Part shown: in pieces, positions 1-5,979 of the stretch
How the letters are laid out: every line of letters starts with the position of its first letter
How positions within the stretch are numbered: the stretch's first letter is position 1
Source of the DNA: Chthoniobacter flavus
GTDB taxonomy: Bacteria > Verrucomicrobiota > Verrucomicrobiia > Chthoniobacterales > DYNR01
Direction: 5' to 3'
NCBI GenBank assembly: GCA_020720945.1
Contig: DYNR01000145.1
Coordinates: forward strand, 1-6,063
Length of the DNA: 6,063 nt
Notes under the pieces: generated by a model
The model's database searches: none
Seen by the model: the letters and a program-made list of their open reading frames with translations, nothing else
What the model was told of the DNA's origin: nothing
Program-made: the position numbers and the translations under genes

Positions 1-20
1 GATTCAGGTTCCACTCTCCC

Positions 21-848
21 ATGACCCCCCCGGCGAACTCGCTCTCCGCGCCCTCAGGTTCTTCGACCTATTCCATCGAGGGTGCAAGCATCACCCCTTG
101 CTCCTCGATCCCTCTGTCGGACCGGGGCTTCCGCTTCGGAATGCACTTTTTTGAAACAGTCGCAATCCGCAACTCTCGCTGGCTTTACTACCAAGAACAC
201 CTTCAAATTCTTTTTGCTTCCGCCTGCTCCGCCTCGTTTTCCGCCCCCCCCGACACCGAAAGAACTTTGCTTTCTCTCCCTTCCCTCTTCCCTCTCCACG
301 AAGGCATCGCCCGAATTTTTTGGACGGCCGGCGACGGTTCCCCTTCTTCCCCCCCCTCTCTCGGAAGAATTTTTTTTTCCCTCTCGGAAGAACCCTTGCC
401 CGCTTCGCCGCCCTCACCAAAACTCCGCACCCACCCAACCCCCATCGCCCCTCCCCTCCCAGGAAAAAAAACAGGCAACTACTGGACGAACACTCTCGCT
501 TGCCTGGACTCCCAAAAAAACGGCTTCGACGATGCCCTCCTTTTCAACTCCCACGGCTTTCTCGTCGGCTCTTGCTTCGGAAATGTTTTCGTGAAAATCG
601 GAGAGACTTGGACAACCCCACCCGCCTCGGACGGCGCGCGCGAAGGGGTCACGCGCCGCTGGCTGCTAGAACGGTCTTTCGCCCGCGTCGCATCAATCCC
701 AACTTCCTCTCTAACAAACAGTTCCGCCCTCCTCATCGCCAACAGCCGGACAGGCCCCTGCCTGGCTACCTGCCTGGACGACCGCCTGTTTCCCCCCCCA
801 GAAAACCCCGCTTTTCTCGAAACTCTCTGGCGAGAATACTCCTTCTGA
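21..848 (+). CDS. Class IV PLP-dependent enzyme (aminotransferase / 4-amino-4-deoxychorismate lyase-like), non-canonical
   Basis: A 275-residue protein of the fold-type IV PLP family, which includes PabC, D-amino acid and branched-chain aminotransferases. Seen in order: the N-terminal DRGFRFG motif (34-40) followed by FFET (43-46); ARIFWTAGDGS (97-107), matching the family's RxxxTxGxG strand; the PLP-lysine region GKKTGNYW (148-155), with K149 or K150 as the Schiff-base lysine; DDALLFNSHGFLVG (170-183); TTPPASDGAREGVTR (198-212); and LIANSRTG near the C-terminus (238-245). The Glu that normally contacts the PLP ring nitrogen (as in the PabC motif VTECCAANLF) is replaced by Gly183 (LVGSCFGNVF). 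PabC-like folate synthesis is one option, but the substrate cannot be assigned. No SD precedes the ATG, and the frame is open back to base 1, so the true start could lie upstream. The gene is Ser/Pro-rich and carries seven mononucleotide runs of 7 or more. It converges on the transporter operon and is not part of it. Confidence 0.83.
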   Translation: MTPPANSLSAPSGSSTYSIEGASITPCSSIPLSDRGFRFGMHFFETVAIRNSRWLYYQEHLQILFASACSASFSAPPDTERTLLSLPSLFPLHEGIARIFWTAGDGSPSSPPSLGRIFFSLSEEPLPASPPSPKLRTHPTPIAPPLPGKKTGNYWTNTLACLDSQKNGFDDALLFNSHGFLVGSCFGNVFVKIGETWTTPPASDGAREGVTRRWLLERSFARVASIPTSSLTNSSALLIANSRTGPCLATCLDDRLFPPPENPAFLETLWREYSF

Positions 849-878
849 TCGGCTCCCCCTTGTGCGCACCCGCCGACC
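849..878. other. Convergent intergenic gap, possible weak hairpin
   Basis: Thirty bases separate the stop of the plus-strand PLP gene from the stop of the minus-strand ATPase gene. TCGGC (849-853) can pair with GCCGA (872-876), and the loop contains the 8-bp palindrome GTGCGCAC (862-869). Neither strand has a T-tract after the stem, so a classical intrinsic terminator is not supported. It may still act as a bidirectional mRNA end. Confidence 0.25.
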
Positions 879-1715
879 TCACCCTCCCAACGCTCCGTGA
901 TCGATGGTCTTGAGCCGGGCCTTGCCCCCCCCCAATTTCGGAACGCAATCAATCAACGCTTTCGTGTAAGGATGCTTCGGGTTTTTCAAAACTTCTTCGG
1001 AATCTCCCTGCTCGACGATTTCCCCACGAAACATCACCGCCACCCGGTCGCATAGCCCCCGGATGATCGCAAAATTGTGCGTGATCAAAATCAAACTCAT
1101 CCCAAACTGCGCCCGCAATTTTTTTAACTCCCCGAGGATTTGCGCTTGAATCGTCACATCGAGGGCGGTCGTAGGCTCATCGGCGACAAGCAATCGCGGC
1201 TGACAACTCAACGCCATAGCGATCATCACCCGCTGCTGCATCCCCCCGCTAAGCTGGTGCGGGTAATCGTGCATCCGCTTGGCCGGGTCAACAATCCCTA
1301 CCGCATCGAGCCAACGGACGATCTCCCGGTCAATGTCTCGAACATCGGGCCGATGCAACCGGACGGCTTCGGCAATCTGGCTCCGGATAGTGAAAACAGG
1401 ATTCAATGAAGTCGATGGCTCTTGGAAAATATAAGCGATCCCGCCCCCGCGGACCGAACGGAGTTTCTTTTGCGAAACGCGCAATAAATCCTCCCCGCCA
1501 AAAAAAATCTCCCCGGAATCATACCTCGCCGGCGGGGTCGGAAGCAACCGGGTCAATGCCAGCGCGGTCACGGATTTTCCGCTGCCGCTTTCCCCCACAA
1601 TCGCCAAGGATTCCCCGTCCCCGACATGAAACGAAACCCCTTCGACCGCCCTCTGGAAACCACTTTCCGATTGAAAAGAAATGCCGAGATTTTTGACTTC
1701 GAGTAAAGGATTCAT
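879..1715 (-). CDS. dppD: Peptide/nickel-type ABC transporter ATPase (DppD/OppD family), short C-terminus
   Basis: The 278-residue cytoplasmic ATPase that powers the importer. Every catalytic element is present: Walker A GESGSGKS (41-48), Q-loop FQEP (Q98), signature LSGGMQQR (155-162), Walker B LLVADEPT (175-182, catalytic E180), D-loop TALD (183-186) and H-loop H213 (THNF, where THDL is more usual). The family-specific HPYTKAL motif is at 248-254. Family members usually run about 320-340 residues, because an oligo_HPY tail with conserved Cys/Pro follows. Here the protein ends at LKTIDHGALGG, just where that tail would begin. A run of nine G (coding strand) encodes G262-G264 shortly before the end. 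The ATG overlaps the permease C stop as ATGA and has no SD, so translation probably depends on coupling. It is the last gene of the operon, and no second ATPase follows. The gene symbol is at family level only. Confidence 0.96.
   Translation of the reverse strand: MNPLLEVKNLGISFQSESGFQRAVEGVSFHVGDGESLAIVGESGSGKSVTALALTRLLPTPPARYDSGEIFFGGEDLLRVSQKKLRSVRGGGIAYIFQEPSTSLNPVFTIRSQIAEAVRLHRPDVRDIDREIVRWLDAVGIVDPAKRMHDYPHQLSGGMQQRVMIAMALSCQPRLLVADEPTTALDVTIQAQILGELKKLRAQFGMSLILITHNFAIIRGLCDRVAVMFRGEIVEQGDSEEVLKNPKHPYTKALIDCVPKLGGGKARLKTIDHGALGG
925..933 (-). repeat. Nine-G homopolymer tract within the ATPase gene
   Basis: Nine consecutive C on the plus strand (G on the coding strand) fall in codons for L261-G264 of the ATPase. 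In the present frame, the residues on both sides (CVPKL before, KARLKTI after) match the family pattern, so the tract is in the functional register. Gaining or losing one base would alter only the last 14-17 residues and add an unrelated tail that runs antisense into the neighbouring gene. Confidence 0.9.
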
Positions 1716-2581
1716 GTGCGTTCGGATCGTGTTTCTGCCGCTTGGCGCAAGGAGTCACCGACAAGGTAAAAACCCAGCGCCGAAAGAAAAATTGCCAGCC
1801 CAGGAAAAACGATCAACCACCACGCGTCGAGGATGTAAACCTTGCCGTCCGTGATGATGTTTCCCCAAGTCGCCTGCGGAGGCTGCACCCCAAACCCCAA
1901 ATAACTCAACCCCGCCTCCGCCAAAATCGCATCGGGAATCCCCAGCACCGCCGTCACAAAAATCGGTGCCGCCGCGTTCGGCAAAATATGCCTGAAAATA
2001 ATCTTCCAGTTCCCCTGCCCCAAACACCGCGCCGCCCGCACATACTCGGTCTCCCGCAAAGTCAAAAACTCCGCCCTCACAAGCCGCGCCGTCCCCGTCC
2101 AACTCACCAACCCGATCACCACAATCACATTGACTATGTTTGGCCCGAGCATCGCCACAACCGTCAATATCAAGAAAAAACTGGGGAAGCACATGATCGC
2201 ATCCACCGCCCGCATCAACACATTATCCACCCACCCGCCAAGATACCCCGACACCGCCCCCACGACCACCCCGATACTCAACGACACAAAAACCGCAATA
2301 AAACCCACGCTCAACGAAATGTAAGAGCCCTGCAAAATACGCGAAAACACATCGCGCCCAAGGTTATCCGTCCCCAACCAATGCTCCCCTCCCGGCGGCA
2401 ACAACTTCGCTTCGAGGTTGGTCGCATTCGGGTCAAACGGGATAGACCAACCAAAAAATGAAAGGACTGCCACGCTGGCTGCAACCGTGATTACAACGGC
2501 AACCAACCCGAAGGAAACCACCCCCACGGGATTGCGAAAAAAACGGCGGAGCGTGCGCTGGACTGGTGTTTCCGTTTTCAT
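1712..2581 (-). CDS. dppC: Peptide/nickel-type ABC transporter permease (DppC/OppC family)
   Basis: A 289-residue inner-membrane subunit that forms half of the translocation pore. Seen: a basic cytoplasmic N-terminus (RRFFRNP, 12-18); a first membrane segment at about 19-43; the family motif WLGTDNLGRDVFSR (68-81); several more hydrophobic segments; and the EAA loop that docks on the ATPase, from E171 through EYVRAARCLGQGNWKIIFRH to N202. LSYLGFGVQPP (225-235) is also typical of DppC. Length is normal for the family. I chose the ATG at 2581 because it overlaps the permease B stop as ATGA, the same arrangement as at the next junction. A start at 2608 would add nine residues inside the preceding gene. 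A possible GAGG lies about 11 bases upstream, farther than ideal. The stop overlaps the ATPase start by 4 bp. The substrate is unknown. Confidence 0.96.
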   Translation of the reverse strand: MKTETPVQRTLRRFFRNPVGVVSFGLVAVVITVAASVAVLSFFGWSIPFDPNATNLEAKLLPPGGEHWLGTDNLGRDVFSRILQGSYISLSVGFIAVFVSLSIGVVVGAVSGYLGGWVDNVLMRAVDAIMCFPSFFLILTVVAMLGPNIVNVIVVIGLVSWTGTARLVRAEFLTLRETEYVRAARCLGQGNWKIIFRHILPNAAAPIFVTAVLGIPDAILAEAGLSYLGFGVQPPQATWGNIITDGKVYILDAWWLIVFPGLAIFLSALGFYLVGDSLRQAAETRSERT

Positions 2582-3540
2582 TCGATACGAACCCTCGGAT
2601 CGACCCACGCATACAGCAGGTCGGAAATCAAATTCCCTAAAAGCACCAGCGCAGCCACGATAAAGTTCAACGCAACAAGCGTCGGGTAATCCCGCTCCAA
2701 AACCGCCTCGTAACCCAAGCGCCCTATCCCCGGATAGGCAAAAATGTTTTCGATAATCACCGCCCCGCTAATCAGCGCGGGCAAAAGCAAACCGATCCCC
2801 GTGACCAGCGGTCGAATCGAATTCCTCAACGCGTGTTTGTAAAGCACCTCGTCTTCGGACAACCCTTTCGCCCTCGCCGTGCGGATGTAATCTTCCCGCA
2901 ACGCCTCAGACATCGTCGCACGCAAAAACCTGGACTGCGCCGCCACCCCACCAATCGCCAACACGCACGCAGGAACCGCCACATGCCAAAACCGGTCAAA
3001 AAACTCCGCCGCCAACCCCGGATACTTCACCCCATAAGTCTGCAAACCAAGAATCGGCGCCCCCGTGAAATCCACCAACCCGATCACCGCCAAATACGAA
3101 ACCCAAAAACCAGGCAACGCAATAAACACAAACGCCAGCACCGAAGTCACCACATCGGGAAACCTCCCGTAATGCCGCACCGCATACACCCCCAACCACA
3201 GCCCAAACGAAAGCGATAACGCCAACGACAACGCATTCAACGCCACCGTCGCAGGCAACCTCTCCCCAATCTTCCGCAAAACGGGCCGCTGGTCTTTGAT
3301 GCTCCGCAATTCCCCGCTAAACAAATCCCGCATGATAAAGCCGTATTGCTGCAAAAGCGGTTTGTCCAAATGAAATTTCTTCCTGTATGCCTCCTTGACC
3401 TCCGGCGAAATCTTCGGGTTCAACTCCCCCCACGGATACGGGCTCCCCGGCGTCAGCGTGATGATAAAAAACGAGATCACGCTAATCAAAAACAGCAACA
3501 CCACCCCGACCAAACAGCGACGAACTAAAAATGCGATCAC
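2578..3540 (-). CDS. dppB: Peptide/nickel-type ABC transporter permease (DppB/OppB family), GTG start
   Basis: A 320-residue inner-membrane subunit that pairs with the DppC-type permease. Seen: FLVRRCLVGVVLLFLISVIS at the N-terminus, the usual DppB start with its first membrane segment; the TPGSP motif (30-34) at the beginning of the periplasmic region; HLDKPLLQQYG (57-67), matching the family's GLDxPLxxQY; and the EAA loop (212-240), including EALREDYIRTARAKGLSE. The C-terminal half has the conserved ENIFAYPGIGRLGYEAV (264-280) and the protein ends DPRVRIE. The GTG at 3540 is preferred over the longer in-frame start at 3627. It sits five bases after GGAGGAG, shares GTGA with the stop of the binding-protein gene, and gives the normal family N-terminus. 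The longer start would overlap the upstream gene by about 90 bp with residues unlike the family. Confidence 0.96.
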   Translation of the reverse strand: MIAFLVRRCLVGVVLLFLISVISFFIITLTPGSPYPWGELNPKISPEVKEAYRKKFHLDKPLLQQYGFIMRDLFSGELRSIKDQRPVLRKIGERLPATVALNALSLALSLSFGLWLGVYAVRHYGRFPDVVTSVLAFVFIALPGFWVSYLAVIGLVDFTGAPILGLQTYGVKYPGLAAEFFDRFWHVAVPACVLAIGGVAAQSRFLRATMSEALREDYIRTARAKGLSEDEVLYKHALRNSIRPLVTGIGLLLPALISGAVIIENIFAYPGIGRLGYEAVLERDYPTLVALNFIVAALVLLGNLISDLLYAWVDPRVRIE

Positions 3541-5645
3541 GGGTTCTCCTCCTTTCGAATCACCCGCCCCGCTGGCAAACTCGCGGCATATTCGGGACGG
3601 TAAAACCACTCCATATAAATCGACCACCCCGCCTTCGTCAACCGCACGGGCTCGTCAATCCACCCGCCCGCATCATCGGGACGACACACCCGATACGCGT
3701 CTTTCCACATCACACTCGTCCCTTGCGGAACGAAAAGAAACAGGTATGGCTGGTCTTCGTAAATCGTTTTTTGCAATTCTGCCGCCATCGCCATGACCCG
3801 CCCGCGGTTGTATTCCTGCCTTATTTTTTCCAGAATCGCATCCGCCTTTTTGCTCTGGTAGCCAACGACATTCAACTGCTCGGGCCCAGCTTGCGAAGAA
3901 TGCCAGATCTGAAACTGGTCGAAGTCGTCCTGCGGCAAACTCCACCCCAAAACCATCGCGTCAAAATCTCCTTTGTTGATGTGCCGCGTCAAAAACACCG
4001 CCCACTCGTAAAGCTCGATCTTCACTTCAATGCCGACCTTTTTCAAATCGTCTTGCAAAAGCGTGGCGATGTCCCTGCGCACTTCGTTCCCGTTGTTCGT
4101 AATAATGGTAAACGAAAACCGCTCCCCCCCTTTTTGCAAAATCCCATCGGCTCCAGGCATCCACCCCGCCTCCGCCAACAAAGCCTTCGCCGCTCCAGGA
4201 TCGTAGGGCAACGGGCGCAACGAAGGGTCAAAAAACCACATCTGCGGCGTAAAAATCCCCGTGCTTTGCACCCCGTATCCATACAGCAAATAGCGGATCA
4301 TCTGCGGGACATTGATCGCCTGCGCCAGCGCCTTCCTCACCCGCAAATCGCCGAACAGCGGACGCCGCAAATTCCACCCGACATAGGAGTAACTGCTGCT
4401 CGGGCTACTGAAAAGCTGGAACCTTTTATCCTCTCGAAAAGAGCGGACCGCCCACGGATCGACGCTCCAAAAATCCACCTGCCCCGTCTCGAAAGCCAAA
4501 CGCAAAGTCAGCGGATCGGGCAACACCCGAAAAACCACGGCATCCATCCACGGCCCCGGAGACCTCCAGTAAAGCGGGTTCTTCTCCAGGCGCAAATACT
4601 CGTTTGTCTTCCACTTTGCCAACTTGTAAGGCCCTGTCCCAACAGGATTTCTGTTAAAATTGTCCTCCTGCCACTTCCGGCTTTTCCCTTTCAGCAAATG
4701 CGCCGGAATCACCGGCATCCTCCAGCTATTCAACGCCGGAGCATACGGTTTCCGGTAGCGGACCACCACCTCATGCGGCGATGGAACCAGCACTTCTTGG
4801 ATCAATGTAAAATCCGGTTTCCGGGGCGAAGCCACCGCGTCGTCCATGATCGCCTGGTAAGTAAAAAGCACATCCTCACCCGTGAACGGCACCCCATCCT
4901 GCCAAAGCACCCCCTTGCGCAAAACAAAATCAACTTGAGGTTCTGCGAGAAAAATGGCACCTCCCCCCGTCTCGGATTCCCTCACTTCCGCCTGCGCCAC
5001 CCCCTCGCCCGCCAACGCAGCTTCGAGCGCCTCCCTGAATTTTTTTGCGTCGCCCGTCCCGCTCACATTCAAAAGATTCCCGCTCTCGGAAAACCACCGA
5101 ATCGCCCCGGCCACCCCCTTCTTTTCGAGCCTCCCCAACAAATCCGCCGCACCGCCGCCAGCAAGCACGACCGTCCATTCCGACAACGCCTCCGCCCCCT
5201 CGACCACCCCCGCGATTTTCTCGGAAAAATCCAAACCCGGCTCCAGCAAAAAAACCCGCAACTCGCAAAAACCAGAAACCTCCTCCAACACCTCCGCCCG
5301 CTCCCCCTCCCCCAGCATCCCAACCACCGCATCCCTCGCACGAACCGCCGCCTCCCGCGAAGAAAAAAAGAACCGCGTCCGCTGCGACTGCTTCCACGAT
5401 TCCGCCAACTCCCCCTTCTGCGCCATATTCTCGTCCACCGTCAGAAGCGATTGAAAAATCAGAGAGGAAACTTCCGAAGAAGCCGCATCCGTCGAAAGGA
5501 TGGGGTTCAGGTTCGATGCCTCACCGAGCGTGCCGACCGACATGACATTCTCGCGTTCGGTCGCCAGCCGCGCGCTGAAATAATAGGAGACACCCACCAG
5601 CGCAAGCAGCAGCAAAGGAACCCCCACTATCAGTCTTCGGATCAT
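3537..5645 (-). CDS. Family 5 extracellular solute-binding protein with a large internal insert
   Basis: A 702-residue substrate-capture protein of the importer, family SBP_bac_5 (peptide/nickel binding). Seen: a basic MIRR start and hydrophobic stretch (about 5-22) with no lipobox Cys, suggesting an uncleaved membrane anchor; MSVGTLGEASNLNPIL (35-50), a family N-terminal motif; LAESW (80-84); LRKGVLWQDGVPFTGEDVLF (242-261); NRNPVGTGPYKLAKWKTNEY (331-350), covering the family signature; YVGWNLRRPLFGDLRVRKAL (421-440); and DQPYLFLFVP (631-640). About 530-560 residues are usual. The excess is a block of about 150 residues between LAESW and LRKGV, listed separately. The only cysteines are C127, inside the insert, and C654. 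The ATG at 5645 is fixed by an in-frame TAA three codons upstream; no SD is visible. It is the first gene of the operon, with its stop overlapping the permease B start. Substrate (oligopeptide or otherwise) cannot be inferred. Confidence 0.95.
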   Translation of the reverse strand: MIRRLIVGVPLLLLALVGVSYYFSARLATERENVMSVGTLGEASNLNPILSTDAASSEVSSLIFQSLLTVDENMAQKGELAESWKQSQRTRFFFSSREAAVRARDAVVGMLGEGERAEVLEEVSGFCELRVFLLEPGLDFSEKIAGVVEGAEALSEWTVVLAGGGAADLLGRLEKKGVAGAIRWFSESGNLLNVSGTGDAKKFREALEAALAGEGVAQAEVRESETGGGAIFLAEPQVDFVLRKGVLWQDGVPFTGEDVLFTYQAIMDDAVASPRKPDFTLIQEVLVPSPHEVVVRYRKPYAPALNSWRMPVIPAHLLKGKSRKWQEDNFNRNPVGTGPYKLAKWKTNEYLRLEKNPLYWRSPGPWMDAVVFRVLPDPLTLRLAFETGQVDFWSVDPWAVRSFREDKRFQLFSSPSSSYSYVGWNLRRPLFGDLRVRKALAQAINVPQMIRYLLYGYGVQSTGIFTPQMWFFDPSLRPLPYDPGAAKALLAEAGWMPGADGILQKGGERFSFTIITNNGNEVRRDIATLLQDDLKKVGIEVKIELYEWAVFLTRHINKGDFDAMVLGWSLPQDDFDQFQIWHSSQAGPEQLNVVGYQSKKADAILEKIRQEYNRGRVMAMAAELQKTIYEDQPYLFLFVPQGTSVMWKDAYRVCRPDDAGGWIDEPVRLTKAGWSIYMEWFYRPEYAASLPAGRVIRKEENP
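3538..3556 (-). promoter_or_regulatory. Strong SD and coupled GTG start of the DppB-type permease
   Basis: On the coding strand the end of the binding-protein gene reads AAAGGAGGAGAACCCGTGA. GGAGGAG is followed by a 5-base spacer and GTG, and the TGA stop of the binding protein overlaps that GTG. This is the only near-ideal SD among the four operon starts, so the two membrane permeases may have their own efficient ribosome entry here. It decides the start of the permease B gene. Confidence 0.88.
4938..5393 (-). other. Insert domain in the solute-binding protein, apparent internal duplication
   Basis: This encodes residues 85 to about 236. In related binding proteins only some 10-15 residues join LAESW to the LRKGV strand; here about 155 do. 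The insert alternates predicted strands and charged helices: RTRFFFSS (89-96), EAAVRARDAVVGML (98-111), CELRVFLLE (127-135), WTVVLAGG (157-164), ADLLGRLEKKG (167-177), DAKKFREALEAALAGEG (199-215) and GGAIFLAEP (228-236). Residues 95-140 and 195-240 align without gaps at a spacing of exactly 100. By hand I count 13 identities in 46 (28%), including FLxEPxxDF at the end of both copies. The second copy ends by running into the genuine LRKGV strand. I do not recognise the insert as a named domain. Confidence 0.75.
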
Positions 5646-5857
5646 TGTTTGTCGTTAAAAAATCTTTCTCCCTTTCTACCCCCCGACGCACCGATAAGCA
5701 AGCCAGCACATCCACCCTGCGAAAAATTTTTCAAACTGGAAAAATTGGCCCAAAGCCCCCAATGCCCCAATGCCCCAATGCCCCAATGCCCCAACGCTCC
5801 CATTCCGCCGTTATTTTTGCAAGTGCTTGAATAACAGCATGATTCAAAAAGCGGCAC
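5642..5857 (-). CDS. Doubtful small ORF through the octamer repeat (71 aa)
   Basis: A 71-codon frame starts at GTG (5857) five bases after AAGGAG on the minus strand, and ends with a TGA that overlaps the binding-protein ATG as ATGA, like the other operon junctions. These two signals are the only reasons to list it. The product is repeat-derived (the octamers translate as a GALGHWGI cycle) and has no recognisable domain. It might be a translated leader peptide, but chance is more likely. One extra or missing octamer would shift its frame. Confidence 0.15.
   Translation of the reverse strand: MPLFESCCYSSTCKNNGGMGALGHWGIGALGHWGLWANFSSLKNFSQGGCAGLLIGASGGRKGERFFNDKQ
5721..5732. repeat. Perfect 12-bp palindrome in the operon leader
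   Basis: GAAAAATTTTTC is a perfect A/T-centred palindrome 76 bp upstream of the binding-protein ATG. TTGAAA on the minus strand overlaps it (5729-5734) and resembles a -35 box, but the hexamer 17 bp downstream (ATGTGC) is a poor -10. An operator is possible. A chance AT-rich palindrome is equally possible. Confidence 0.3.
5756..5792 (-). repeat. Octamer tandem repeat (GGGGCATT)n, canonical G-quadruplex motif
   Basis: The plus strand carries four perfect AATGCCCC copies (5761-5792), preceded by a related AAAGCCCC (5752-5759, plus one extra C) and followed by a decayed AACGCTCC (5793-5800). On the minus strand, the operon's coding strand, this gives five G-tracts of four or five G separated by CATT loops of 4 nt. 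That satisfies the standard pattern for an intramolecular G-quadruplex with one spare tract. It lies 111-147 bp upstream of the binding-protein start codon, so it could fold in the DNA, or in the leader RNA if transcription starts farther upstream. Confidence 0.9.
5810..5835. repeat. Inverted repeat GTTATT...AATAAC
   Basis: GTTATT (5810-5815) and AATAAC (5830-5835) are exact reverse complements. Between them, CAA (5820-5822) can also pair with TTG (5827-5829), leaving a GTGC loop and a four-base bulge (TTTG) on one arm. It sits between the octamer repeat and the rest of the intergenic region. No T-tract follows on either strand, so I do not call it a terminator. Confidence 0.4.
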
Positions 5858-5979
5858 CGAAGCTCCTTGGAGCGCTGGGATTTATCACAGCTTTTGGCAG
5901 GAAAATTTATTTTCCCGTCCTCGCATCGCAATCTATTCTCCATCAACCAGTTACAAATCACCAAAAAAACCATCAAGAA

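Noticed and set aside
849..878. Bidirectional intrinsic terminator between the convergent genes
   Set aside because: The stem is only 5 bp with an 18-base loop and there is no T-tract on either side. Kept only as a low-confidence note.
479..952. Frameshifted continuation of the ATPase tail in another frame after the nine-G tract
   Set aside because: The alternative frames lack the Cys/Pro pattern of the oligo_HPY tail and run antisense through the PLP gene. The observed frame matches the family on both sides of the tract.
1742..2461. A 239-codon open frame antisense to the DppC-type permease
   Set aside because: Same codon-register effect; a very basic product without family motifs, opposite a well-supported permease.
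3538..3627. Longer start for the DppB-type permease (adding 29 residues)
   Set aside because: The added residues lie inside the binding-protein gene and do not resemble the family. The GTG at 3540 has a near-perfect SD and a stop overlap.
5752..5800. CRISPR array
   Set aside because: Units are 8 bp and strictly contiguous with no spacers, and no cas genes are visible.
3531..5834. A 767-codon open frame on the plus strand antisense to the whole binding-protein gene
   Set aside because: It is in codon register with the real gene, so it stays open simply because that gene uses no TTA, CTA or TCA codons. The product is Arg/Pro/His-rich with no recognisable domain, while the minus strand gives clear SBP_bac_5 motifs.
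5900..5915. Terminator from the GGAAAA-TTTA-TTTTCC stem
   Set aside because: The stem is A/T-rich and no T-run follows it on either strand. It is also not next to the end of any gene in the window.
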